Shown in pieces: positions 9,207-16,721 of a stretch of DNA of 64,000 nt. Every line of letters starts with the position of its first letter. Position 1 is the first letter of the stretch. Source of the stretch: a virus. The position numbers and the translations under genes were made by a program. Below the pieces are notes generated by a model, which was given only the letters and a program-made list of their open reading frames with translations, was not told the origin of the DNA and did not search any database. The stretch is from positions 1 to 64,000 of the IMG/VR virus record IMGVR_UViG_3300021478_000794; one strand, 5' to 3'.

Positions 9207-10784
9207 ATGGCCACCTATATCGCTGCCGGCGTATACATCGAAGTCCAAGATAACTCGGCTTACGCCGCCCCGATTTCGCTGACGACCTGCGGGGTCGTCG
9301 GCGCGGCGACGAAGGGGCCGGTCCTCGGGAAATACGAAGGCGATAATAATACCTTCAACCTCCCAACTTTCATTACCACCCAACAGGAGTTCGTCTCGAT
9401 CTACGGAAACCCCTCCCCGGAGTACCAGGCCCCCTACGCCGCCCTCCTCTATTTACAGCAGGGGAGGCAGCTCGTCTTCGGGCGGGTCGTCGGCTCCGGC
9501 GCGGCAACCGCGACCAAGGTTTTCGACTCCGTTTTAACCGTAAGCGCCCTAAACGAGGGGGAATGGGGGAACGCGGTTAACGTCTCGATCGTCGACTCCT
9601 TTATTAACGGGGCGAAGATGCTGGTCGTTTATCAGATTATCGGCAACCAGATGATTACCGAGGAGACCTACGACGGCCTCGTAACCGACCCGACCTCCGA
9701 CCGCTTTTACGACTCCGTTATTAACGGTACCTCCCAGTTCGTTACCGTCGCCTACGATACCCTTAATACGAATCAGCCCTCCAATACGACCGGCGATAAC
9801 CCGTCGGTCGGGGTAATGGAGGCGCTCGCCGACGGAAACGACGGGGCTCCTCCGGGCGACGCCGAGATTATCGGCGAGATCCAGTCCGGGTTCGCGACCG
9901 GGCTCTGGTCGTACGCGGATATCGATACCGTCGATATCTCGATGCTCTCCGCGCCCGGCTATACCTCGCCCGCCGTCGTTACGGCGATTAATACGATCGT
10001 CGGGATCCGGGGCGATTGCCTCGGGGTTATCCACGGCCCCCAAGGGCTCAACGCTCAGGAGATTGTCGACTGGCACAACGCCGCCGGAGCCTTCGAAGCG
10101 GGCGGCTCGACGCCCTCGGTTCTTATTAATAACTCGCAGATGGCCCTGTACTGGCCCTGGGTCCAGATCTACGACGCCTATAACGCCCAGAACGTCTGGG
10201 TCCCGCCGGTCGGGTTCGTTTTACAGGCGATCGCCTACAACGATCAGGTCGGGGAAGCCTGGTTCGCCCCCGCCGGAGTTAACCGGGCCCGGTGCGGGTC
10301 GGCCCTCGCCCTCGAATACCGCCCGACCCTCGGCGACCGGGAATTTATCTACGGCCCCGGGAACGGGAACGCGGTTAACCCGCTCGTCGACCTTCCGCTC
10401 GACGGAATTACCATTTACGGGCAGCGCACAATGCAGCGCTTCCCTTCCGCGCTCGACCGGATTAACGTCCAGCGCCTCATCTTTTACTCCGCGAAGGTCC
10501 TCTCGAACGCGACCCGGGTCCTCGTCTTCGAACAAAACGATCAGGTCCTATGGAACGAGTTTAAATCGATCGTCTCGCCCTACATGGCCGATATAAAGGC
10601 CCGCCGGGGCGTGGAAGATTATAAAATAATCTGCGACGAGACGACCAATACCCCCTACCGCCGGAATAATAACGAGATGTACGGAGTGATCATGCTCATC
10701 CCGACGAAATCGGCGGAGAAAATTATTATCCAATTTTCCGTTAACGCTTCCGGGGCCGACCTCTCCGCTCCGCAACTTGGTTAA
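9207..10784 (+). CDS. Contractile tail sheath protein (gp18-like)
   Basis: 525 residues. The N-terminus (ATYIAAGVYIEVQDNS) and the GVVGAATKGPVLG segment are typical of phage tail sheath proteins, as is the C-terminal domain with IVSPYMADIKARRGVEDYKIICDETTN split by short gaps, which forms the interlocking sheath handshake. It polymerises around the tail tube and contracts at infection. T4 gp18 is longer (659 aa); phage Mu-type sheaths are about this size. The tube gene follows at once, the normal order. A GGTACTTT motif lies upstream. Confidence 0.92.
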   Translation: MATYIAAGVYIEVQDNSAYAAPISLTTCGVVGAATKGPVLGKYEGDNNTFNLPTFITTQQEFVSIYGNPSPEYQAPYAALLYLQQGRQLVFGRVVGSGAATATKVFDSVLTVSALNEGEWGNAVNVSIVDSFINGAKMLVVYQIIGNQMITEETYDGLVTDPTSDRFYDSVINGTSQFVTVAYDTLNTNQPSNTTGDNPSVGVMEALADGNDGAPPGDAEIIGEIQSGFATGLWSYADIDTVDISMLSAPGYTSPAVVTAINTIVGIRGDCLGVIHGPQGLNAQEIVDWHNAAGAFEAGGSTPSVLINNSQMALYWPWVQIYDAYNAQNVWVPPVGFVLQAIAYNDQVGEAWFAPAGVNRARCGSALALEYRPTLGDREFIYGPGNGNAVNPLVDLPLDGITIYGQRTMQRFPSALDRINVQRLIFYSAKVLSNATRVLVFEQNDQVLWNEFKSIVSPYMADIKARRGVEDYKIICDETTNTPYRRNNNEMYGVIMLIPTKSAEKIIIQFSVNASGADLSAPQLG

Positions 10785-10787
10785 ACC

Positions 10788-10795
10788 GGTACTTA
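10788..10795 (+). promoter_or_regulatory. GGTACTTA start-proximal motif (family B)
   Basis: Lies across the end of the sheath gene, five bases before the tube ATG at 10801. Same motif family as upstream of the sheath. It helps to choose 10801 over the TTG at 10777 as tube start. Confidence 0.4.
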
Positions 10796-10800
10796 AAGCT

Positions 10801-11400
10801 ATGCCCATCGAAGGTAACACTATTCTCGCGGCCCAGGGCGGTTTCGAACCCCAGCGGACCAATAACTGGCTCGTACAAATTAACGGGACGACCCTTCCCG
10901 GTTTAAGCGCCTCGGATTTCTATCTCTCGCTTAAGACCTTCCCGTTCCCGGTCGAGTCGAACCCGGTACAGAGGATCCGGTGGTATAACGAGTCGCGGAC
11001 CTACGCCGGGTCGCTCGCCGACTTCGGGGACCTCAATATGCAGGTCCACGATTACCTCGACCGGGCTACCGCCCAGATTCTCTACAACTGGCGCCGGTTA
11101 ATCTGGAACCCGGGGAACCTAACGATCGGGCTCGCCTCGCAGTATAAGATGACCGGGATGCTCTATCTCGGGCCGCCGAACGCGGTAAGCGTCGCCGATA
11201 TTATGGGGCATTCTCGGACTTGGTATCTACAGGGGATCTGGCCGACGAACTTGGATATGGGCGCGTTCGATATGGACGGGATGGGGGAGAACGTCCTAAT
11301 CTCCTGCACTCTCGCGGTCGACCGGGCTTATCCGGGCGACGCCGACGGGACCTCCGATCCTTCGAAAGCCGGTCCCCAAGGGATTCCCGTCGGGCTCTAA
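10801..11400 (+). CDS. Tail tube protein (gp19-like)
   Basis: 199 residues from the ATG at 10801; a TTG 24 bases earlier inside the sheath gene is less likely. RTNNWLVQINGTTLPGL near residue 20 and the C-terminal TWYLQGIWPTNLDMGAFDMD block match T4 gp19-type tube subunits, which stack as hexameric rings inside the sheath. Gene order sheath-tube is conserved in myoviruses. A paralogue lies at 12525-13250. Confidence 0.88.
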   Translation: MPIEGNTILAAQGGFEPQRTNNWLVQINGTTLPGLSASDFYLSLKTFPFPVESNPVQRIRWYNESRTYAGSLADFGDLNMQVHDYLDRATAQILYNWRRLIWNPGNLTIGLASQYKMTGMLYLGPPNAVSVADIMGHSRTWYLQGIWPTNLDMGAFDMDGMGENVLISCTLAVDRAYPGDADGTSDPSKAGPQGIPVGL

Positions 11401-11424
11401 GCGTCTCTCTCTCTCTCTCCCGAT

Positions 11425-11949
11425 TTAGCGATTCGTAAAGCGGGTTTGAAACTGCGCGATCGCGTCCTGAATTAAGGTCGGATGGTTCGCGAGGTAAGCG
11501 ATCCCGTCTAGGTTAGCGAATCCAAGATACGGAAGGAAAGTTCCGCCTCCGAAATCGGCGAGTCCGTTAACGAGGGTGTAATTCCAATCCTTCGATACCA
11601 TCGTCATTCCGCCGCTAGAATCCTTAGTTGACGGCTGCCAAGCGTCGAGCGACGCGTAAAAGCCGGGTAAGTTCCGGGCCGATAAAGCCGCGATATCCTC
11701 CGCGTTTATCGCCGATTCGCGCTTGTAATAGCCGGTCATAACCTCGATCCCCCGGTCGTCAAAAACGTCGAGCAGGAACCAGCCCCGGTTAAACCACATT
11801 TGCAGATGGTCAGTTCCGATTAACTTAGTCATTCCCGTATAGGAATGGCCCCGAGTTCCGGTAATTAGATCCGCTCGGGCGACTCCGGCGGCGAAGGTAA
11901 AGCTAGCGACGAGAAGAAGAATTCCCTTTTTCAATTTATTTAGTTTCAT
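11425..11949 (-). CDS. Secreted hypothetical protein
   Basis: 174 residues with a clear Sec signal peptide: KLNKLKKG then a hydrophobic stretch and AGVARA, cleavage likely after residue 26. The mature part is Tyr/Trp/Gly-rich with no known domain. It is on the opposite strand to the tail genes around it and has its own CGAAATGTA motif 17-9 bases upstream, embedded in a C5/G5 inverted repeat. This looks like a moron exported by the infected host cell. Function unknown. Confidence 0.65.
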   Translation of the reverse strand: MKLNKLKKGILLLVASFTFAAGVARADLITGTRGHSYTGMTKLIGTDHLQMWFNRGWFLLDVFDDRGIEVMTGYYKRESAINAEDIAALSARNLPGFYASLDAWQPSTKDSSGGMTMVSKDWNYTLVNGLADFGGGTFLPYLGFANLDGIAYLANHPTLIQDAIAQFQTRFTNR

Positions 11950-11957
11950 ATACCCCC

Positions 11958-11966
11958 TACATTTCG
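11958..11966 (-). promoter_or_regulatory. CGAAATGTA motif (family A)
   Basis: On the coding strand the site reads CCCCCGAAATGTAGGGGGTATATG, shown here in parts: CGAAATGTA, then GGGGGTAT, then the ATG. The C5...G5 arms flank the motif and could form a hairpin at the start codon. One of eleven related sites. Confidence 0.5.
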
Positions 11967-11976
11967 GGGGCTTTCC

Positions 11977-12213
11977 CTACGCGTCCCAGCCGCTTACCTC
12001 GTGCATCGTCTCGATGTCGAGGCCGAACTTAAAAAGTTTCGCCGAAGCGTAGAAGGTATTCTTCCCGTCGACCTGGATCATGCAGGTCCCGTTCCGGGAC
12101 CGATCGCTCCATCCGATAAAGGTTACCGGATAGAACTTCCCCTTTTCGAAGACCGAAAGGAGATCGCCTTTCTTTAAGAGGGGGAAATCGGAATCCGTCA
12201 GCGGTACTTGCAC
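11977..12213 (-). CDS. Small protein with C-terminal ETMHEVSGWD tag
   Basis: 78 residues, GTG start. The body looks like a small beta-barrel (KKGDLLSVFEKGKFYPVTF, then IQVDGKNTFYASAKLF), similar in style to SH3-like domains. The last 12 residues are IETMHEVSGWDA, the peptide shared by five unrelated proteins of this window. No family recognised for the body. It lies between the secreted protein gene and a divergent gene. Confidence 0.65.
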   Translation of the reverse strand: MQVPLTDSDFPLLKKGDLLSVFEKGKFYPVTFIGWSDRSRNGTCMIQVDGKNTFYASAKLFKFGLDIETMHEVSGWDA

Positions 12214-12264
12214 CCCGTATATTCTCTCCGGGTGTTAAATGAAAAAAAGCGTTCTATTTAAAAT

Positions 12265-12513
12265 ATGGGCGTACGAAAGAACGACGACGAAAATTCTCCC
12301 GAAGAGATCCCCGCGAAGAACTCCGAAACTCCGAAACCTAAACTCTTCCGAATCTTGAATACTGGCGCGCAAACCCTCTACCTAACCCTCCCGGGCCGGA
12401 CCCTGGTCCTCGAAGCGGGCGGGAGCCGGGACGTCCCGGAAACCGACATCGCCGGGAACCCGCATATCAAGGTAATGGTCCGGCGGGGTCATATCGCCCT
12501 CTTCGAACACTAG
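12265..12513 (+). CDS. Small hypothetical protein
   Basis: 82 residues. A charged, disordered N-terminus (to about residue 27) precedes a compact beta-rich part with FRILNTGAQTLYLTLPGRTL. Probably a virion or assembly factor, judging by position just before the second tube gene; no family recognised. Confidence 0.55.
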   Translation: MGVRKNDDENSPEEIPAKNSETPKPKLFRILNTGAQTLYLTLPGRTLVLEAGGSRDVPETDIAGNPHIKVMVRRGHIALFEH

Positions 12514-12524
12514 GAATATTTTTT

Positions 12525-13250
12525 ATGCCGATCGCCGGATTAGTCGACCTTATCGCTAGCGCCAACGGCAAGTTTATCGAGCCGGTTAAACGGAATAACG
12601 CCCGGCTCCGGATAACGACGGGTAACCTCGTTAAAGTCCTCCAATCCCAATTTCCCGACGATACCGGCTATCTTACGGCGATCGGGAAAGCGCTCGCGGG
12701 CGACGTTTACCCGCTCGACGTCTCCTTTACTCCTCCTTCGATCTCGACCGAGACCCGGAAGACGATCGGGATAAATAATATCCCGGTAAATTACGGCGGT
12801 TATACGACCTTCGGGCCCTGCTCCTGCGTCTTCAATAATTTTATCGCCGCCGATACCTTTAAGTTCTTTTACCGCTGGGGGCTACTACCGGGCGGGATCC
12901 GCTTAAACTCGACCGGGACCGCCCTCGACCCGGTCGCCCCTTCCGCCGCTCTCCCGCTCCCCGACCTCTCGGGAGCGCTTAATAACGGCTATAAGGTAAA
13001 CGGGATTATCTCCCAGTACTACACCTACAATACCGCCGCCGGAGACGAGACCGAGTACGGGACCTGGATCCTGCAGGGGATGTGGCCGTCGTCGGTTACG
13101 ACGACCGGGTTCGATCTCGGGAACGATTACGGATCGATGGTACTGACGAACGTCGAATTTACCGTCGACCTCGCCCTCCCGGTCGCGAGCGTCCTCCCGG
13201 GGAACGCTACGACTCAAAGCGTCCCCGTCGCTCAGGCTTCCCGTACGTAA
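12525..13250 (+). CDS. Second tail-tube-like protein
   Basis: 241 residues. The C-terminal block TWILQGMWPSSVTTTGFDLG parallels TWYLQGIWPTNLDMGAFDMD of the tube protein at 10801-11400, and the overall order of strands appears the same, so I read it as a divergent tube paralogue. It carries extra sequence in the middle (PSAALPLPDLSGALNNGYK). It could form a specialised ring (tube initiator, terminator or hub) rather than the bulk tube. The following gene is a gp26-like hub gene. Confidence 0.65.
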   Translation: MPIAGLVDLIASANGKFIEPVKRNNARLRITTGNLVKVLQSQFPDDTGYLTAIGKALAGDVYPLDVSFTPPSISTETRKTIGINNIPVNYGGYTTFGPCSCVFNNFIAADTFKFFYRWGLLPGGIRLNSTGTALDPVAPSAALPLPDLSGALNNGYKVNGIISQYYTYNTAAGDETEYGTWILQGMWPSSVTTTGFDLGNDYGSMVLTNVEFTVDLALPVASVLPGNATTQSVPVAQASRT

Positions 13251-13276
13251 CCGAAAAATAGAAAAACTCCTCTCCT

Positions 13277-14293
13277 ATGTCCCTAAAGCTTAAAAAACCG
13301 CCCGGCCCGACCAACCGGACGATTACCCTCCCGACCTCCGGTTATCCCTACCGCGCTTTCCCCGAACTACGCGGCGGGATAATTAACGTCCGGGCCTTTA
13401 CCTACGAAATCGAGTCGTTAATGTTCGGGACGGCGGGCGAGAATACCGCGAAGCAGTACGCGAAGCTTTGCCTCCTACTCTCGAAACTAGTCGATTGGCC
13501 GAAAGGGTTTAACCCCGGCGACCTTCTCGAAGGAGACTCGGCCTTTATCGTAATGACGGCGCGAGCCCTAACCTACCCGGAGCAATATCATACGTTCGAG
13601 ACGACCTGTACGGCGTGCGGCGAGAAGGAGACCCATAACCTTAAGATCCCCGACCATTTACCGCAGAACCGCTACCCGGAAGATTTCCGGGGCTTCGCGA
13701 CCTTTACGACCTTTAACGAGAACGTTATCGATATGCGCTTCCTCTCCCTCGGCGAGGATACGGAATGCCTAAGGATGTCGCGGAACCGGGCCGCGAAAGG
13801 GATTATTACCGACGACGCCCAGGATAACGACTACCAGCTCAACCGCCTAAGTCTCGCTCTCCTAACCGCGAACGGGGAAAAACCGGCGACCTTAGAGGAG
13901 GCCCGGACCTTCTTTAAGGATATGCCGACCGACGAACGGGAGGAAATTATCCGGGCCCTCCGGCTAAACGCCCCGGGATTAAACTCGCGGCTAACGATCC
14001 GGTGCCCTAAATGTAACGAAACCTACGAAGATTTCATCCCCATAACGATGGACTTTTTTCGTTCTCGGTCCAGAACAATTCGAACAGAGTTGCCGGGAGG
14101 TGTTCTACTTAGTGTACCTGGGCCGGATCAGCAACGCCTTTCAACTAACGGTACCGGAGCGGCGGATGATGTTAGCGATCCTAGACGAAACGAAGGAGGA
14201 GGAAACGAAAGCCTCGGCGGAAGCGGCGGCGGCCTCGCGACGCCGGTAACCCCTCCCGCGCCGAAACCCCCTACCGTCGTCCAGACTTCATGA
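13277..14293 (+). CDS. Baseplate hub assembly protein, gp26-like (zero-frame product)
   Basis: 338 residues. Layout matches the T4_baseplate (gp26-like) family: IESLMFGTAGENTAKQYAKL near residue 47, a first zinc pair CTACGE (Cys111, Cys114), a second pair CPKCNE (Cys243, Cys246), and an IPITMDFF end to the conserved part at about residue 259. After that the zero frame turns into low-complexity Gly/Pro sequence with codons unusual here (AGA, ACA, TTG). A T6 run at 14054-14059 sits at the switch, where another frame continues in protein-like sequence. The stop overlaps the next ATG (ATGA). Confidence 0.75.
   Translation: MSLKLKKPPGPTNRTITLPTSGYPYRAFPELRGGIINVRAFTYEIESLMFGTAGENTAKQYAKLCLLLSKLVDWPKGFNPGDLLEGDSAFIVMTARALTYPEQYHTFETTCTACGEKETHNLKIPDHLPQNRYPEDFRGFATFTTFNENVIDMRFLSLGEDTECLRMSRNRAAKGIITDDAQDNDYQLNRLSLALLTANGEKPATLEEARTFFKDMPTDEREEIIRALRLNAPGLNSRLTIRCPKCNETYEDFIPITMDFFRSRSRTIRTELPGGVLLSVPGPDQQRLSTNGTGAADDVSDPRRNEGGGNESLGGSGGGLATPVTPPAPKPPTVVQTS
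14054..14249 (+). CDS. Predicted frameshift extension of the gp26-like gene
   Basis: From the T6 run the +1 (equivalently -2) frame stays open to a TAA at 14247-14249. It encodes FVLGPEQFEQSCREVFYLVY, LGRISNAFQLTVPERRMMLA and ILDETKEEE plus an Ala-rich end, which resembles the small helical hub/tail chaperone domains (gp51-like) that follow gp26-type proteins. The frame is closed upstream by a TAA at 14043-14045 and holds no ATG until the pair near 14166, so a separate start is unlikely. Codons here fit phage usage better than the zero frame. Predicted by reading only. Confidence 0.6.
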
Positions 14294-14844
14294 GCGGTAG
14301 CGGGAACGGGAACGGGAACGGTCGGAACGGGAACTCGCCCTTCCCGCTCGACGGCCTCGGGCAGCGCCCCTTCTTCCTCGCCCCGGAGACCTACGACCTC
14401 CTCGTTTACCCGGCGGAATGGTACGGGGATATCGATCTCGCGGGGAACCTCTTAAGCGAACTTTCCGATATCTTCTACGTCCGTCCGTACGGGCGGTCGT
14501 CGGTCTATAATCTATGGACCCTTTTCGTACGAGCGCCCTACGCCTACTGGTTCGAAGACGACGTCGCCCTCGGGTACCGGAATATGTTAACCGACGCTAA
14601 CCCGGACGAACTCGCGAACGCCTTTTATACCGAAGCGCTTTCTCTCCTCCAAAGCGCAAAATTAAAGGAACTCCGGACCGACCTCCATACTTATCGGCAG
14701 GTTCTCTCCGGCGACTACCTCGCGATCCCGCTTATCCCCGCCGCCCTAACGATTACGACGATCGATACCCTCTCGCTCCAGGAGTCGCTCGACTCGGCGA
14801 CGATTACCGCCCGCTTAGAGGAATTTAAGAATTTCCTAGAGTAG
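14290..14844 (+). CDS. Hypothetical tail/baseplate protein
   Basis: 184 residues, coupled to the hub gene by ATGA. Starts with a Gly/Asn/Arg-rich flexible stretch (residues 1-16), then a folded part with PETYDLLVYPAEWYGDIDLAG and a helical C-terminus. No family recognised; position in the tail cluster suggests a structural or assembly role. Confidence 0.5.
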   Translation: MSGSGNGNGNGRNGNSPFPLDGLGQRPFFLAPETYDLLVYPAEWYGDIDLAGNLLSELSDIFYVRPYGRSSVYNLWTLFVRAPYAYWFEDDVALGYRNMLTDANPDELANAFYTEALSLLQSAKLKELRTDLHTYRQVLSGDYLAIPLIPAALTITTIDTLSLQESLDSATITARLEEFKNFLE

Positions 14845-14848
14845 CGCT

Positions 14849-16360
14849 CTAGTTCGGAAGAACCTTAATAATATAAGTTACCCCGGCGAAGGGAGGCATA
14901 ATCGAGTGGGCCGCGCCGCCGCCCGCCGCCGCGATACTAATCCCGGTTCCCGCCGCGTAAATACCGATCCCGGTTCCCGCCCCGTAGATCCCGATCCCGG
15001 TTCCCGCCGCGTAAACGCCGATCCCGATCGTATTGGCCTGAATATTAGCGTAACCGACTCCGGTATTCGCCGCTACCGGGCGTACCGCCCAATCGCCCCC
15101 GCCGGATTGGATCTGGGGGCCGGGAATAGGGGCTTGACTATAAACATGGGTATGACCGGCGTCGGAGTGGGTATGGGCGTTTTGAGCTAAACTATGGGCG
15201 TGCCCCGGATCGGAAATCGAGTGGGCGTGCCCCGGATCGTAAATCGAGTGGGCGTGAGTTGGGTCGGAGACCCCGTGGGCATGACTCGGCATTTCCGCCG
15301 TCGTAAGGACGTGGGTCTCCGCGCCTCCGACGGTCCCCGGATAAGCTCCCGTCGTTCCCGGACCCGGATTCGCTAACCAGGTCCCGGTCGCCGTATTATA
15401 GTAGGACGCCCCGAGCGGGAACCGTCCGCGCATTTCCGGAATATTAAAGGTCGTCGACCCGTCCCCGTTCCCCCAGTATCCCCCGAGATAAGCGTAAAGC
15501 GTCGAGTAAGCGGTCCGGCTAATCGCCGATCCGATACAGGGTAACCAATTCGGAAAAACGACCGAAGTATTCGGTCCGGCGAAGGGGACCATCGTCCCGA
15601 CCGGAACCCCGGCGTTATCCCGGGCCCAGTTAGAAACGCTCGCCGAAAACTTCGTCGGATCGACCGCTCCCGCCGCGATAATCGGGCCGGTTACGGAAGC
15701 GGCGGCGAGCGCGGCGGTATTAACGCTCGCGTTTACGAGCTTACTCGCCGGAAGGGTATTATCCGGGATCGAGAGCGGGTTAAGCCGACCGGCGTTATCG
15801 ATAATAAGGGTCGAGCCGCCGGTCCCGGTAATCGTATTAAGACCGTTCGCGTTCGCGTAGATCGCGATCCCGAGAGCGCCGACCGCCGCCCAGCCGATCG
15901 AGGGCGGCGAATCGCCCGAACCGGTATTCGAGACGAGAACCTGGGCCGAGAGGTAGAGCGACGCGGAGACGGCGGGCGGCTTATAGGAGACGGTAACCGC
16001 CCCCGAAAGGGTTCCCCCGGCGAGATTAAGCTTCGTGGCGATGAGGTTGCTAATACTCGCGGTATGAGACGAGAGGGTATTGGTATTGGCCGTGACGTTG
16101 GCGTTGGTAATCGTCAGCTGCTGATTGAGCGTCGAAACGGACCCCTGGAGAACGGTAATATTCGCGGAGTTGTTATTACTGACGTAGGTAATCGAGGCCG
16201 GGACCGGAGAGTTGGTGGTCCCGAGGTAGGACTGGATCGCCCGCATCGCGTCGTTAATATTGACGTGCTGTAAGTCGTGCTCGAACCCGGGCGCGGCCAT
16301 CGAGGTCGTCTGGGTCGGATTAGCGGGAGCGTCGAGCCCGGTCGGGTAAAGAGTCGGCAT
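14849..16360 (-). CDS. Tail fibre with phage tail collar domain
   Basis: 503 residues. The N-terminal third is beta-rich with short coiled repeats; about residues 255-320 form a Tail_Collar domain (VGTMVPFAG ... NWLPCIGSAISRTAY ... GDGSTTFNIPEMRGRF). Downstream come His repeats of the type DPGHAHSIS (HAHS four times), as in metal-binding fibre tips of the T4 gp37 and gp12 type, then AAGTGIGIY glycine repeats and a MPPFAGVTYIIKV end typical of collar proteins. Probably a short fibre or receptor-binding part. It is on the opposite strand to the hub genes. Confidence 0.8.
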   Translation of the reverse strand: MPTLYPTGLDAPANPTQTTSMAAPGFEHDLQHVNINDAMRAIQSYLGTTNSPVPASITYVSNNNSANITVLQGSVSTLNQQLTITNANVTANTNTLSSHTASISNLIATKLNLAGGTLSGAVTVSYKPPAVSASLYLSAQVLVSNTGSGDSPPSIGWAAVGALGIAIYANANGLNTITGTGGSTLIIDNAGRLNPLSIPDNTLPASKLVNASVNTAALAAASVTGPIIAAGAVDPTKFSASVSNWARDNAGVPVGTMVPFAGPNTSVVFPNWLPCIGSAISRTAYSTLYAYLGGYWGNGDGSTTFNIPEMRGRFPLGASYYNTATGTWLANPGPGTTGAYPGTVGGAETHVLTTAEMPSHAHGVSDPTHAHSIYDPGHAHSISDPGHAHSLAQNAHTHSDAGHTHVYSQAPIPGPQIQSGGGDWAVRPVAANTGVGYANIQANTIGIGVYAAGTGIGIYGAGTGIGIYAAGTGISIAAAGGGAAHSIMPPFAGVTYIIKVLPN

Positions 16361-16405
16361 ATCTCGCCCCTTAATTACGGGCGACCCGAGTTTAAAAAAC
16401 CGTCA

Positions 16406-16414
16406 CGAAATGTA
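16406..16414 (+). promoter_or_regulatory. CGAAATGTA motif (family A)
   Basis: TCACGAAATGTATACGGT immediately precedes the ATG at 16421. The same 18-base string occurs before the DUF932 gene on the other strand (35918), the best-matched pair of the family. Confidence 0.6.
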
Positions 16415-16420
16415 TACGGT

Positions 16421-16696
16421 ATGAAAAGCAAAAATATCCAATTACTCGTCACTTCCCTCCTCGCCTTCTCCACGCTGTCGATGTTTAGCTTCGGAAAAGA
16501 CCGGGCGGAAACCGCTACCGTCTTTAACTCGTTCGGGAAAAGCTTTGAGGCCCTTTACATCTACAACGGCGCGCAGTGCAAAGAAGTAGATTTAGCTCCG
16601 TCCGTCGGGGGCTACATTAAAATCGATATCGAACCCGGAACCAGTAACGAGACCGTCGACCGAGTGGTCTTGAGAATCGCCGATACCCTAAACTAA
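16421..16696 (+). CDS. Small secreted hypothetical protein
   Basis: 91 residues from the ATG right after the CGAAATGTA motif; the frame is open further upstream but without phage-like codons. Signal peptide: KSKNIQLLVTSLLAFSTLSM, cleavage probably near residue 25. The mature part is a small beta-rich domain with one Cys. Single gene between two minus-strand genes; moron-like. Confidence 0.6.
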   Translation: MKSKNIQLLVTSLLAFSTLSMFSFGKDRAETATVFNSFGKSFEALYIYNGAQCKEVDLAPSVGGYIKIDIEPGTSNETVDRVVLRIADTLN

Positions 16697-16721
16697 CCGA
16701 TTCCCCCCGGAACGCCTTTCT

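Noticed and set aside
10777-10800. TTG start for the tube protein inside the sheath gene
   Set aside because: The ATG at 10801 has an upstream family B motif and gives the normal N-terminus.
14051-14250. Possibility that the change of frame in the gp26-like gene is a simple sequencing error
   Set aside because: Not excluded, but the zero frame stays open a further 230 bases and couples by ATGA to the next gene, which a random indel would not predict; kept as a recoding candidate.
15185-15290. Direct repeats of about 30 bases, considered as a CRISPR-like array
   Set aside because: They encode the HAHS repeats of the collar fibre, have no unique spacers of constant length and no cas genes nearby.
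16277-16420. Upstream extension of the small secreted protein
   Set aside because: It overlaps the fibre gene in antisense, would bury the signal peptide, and the family A motif points to the ATG at 16421.
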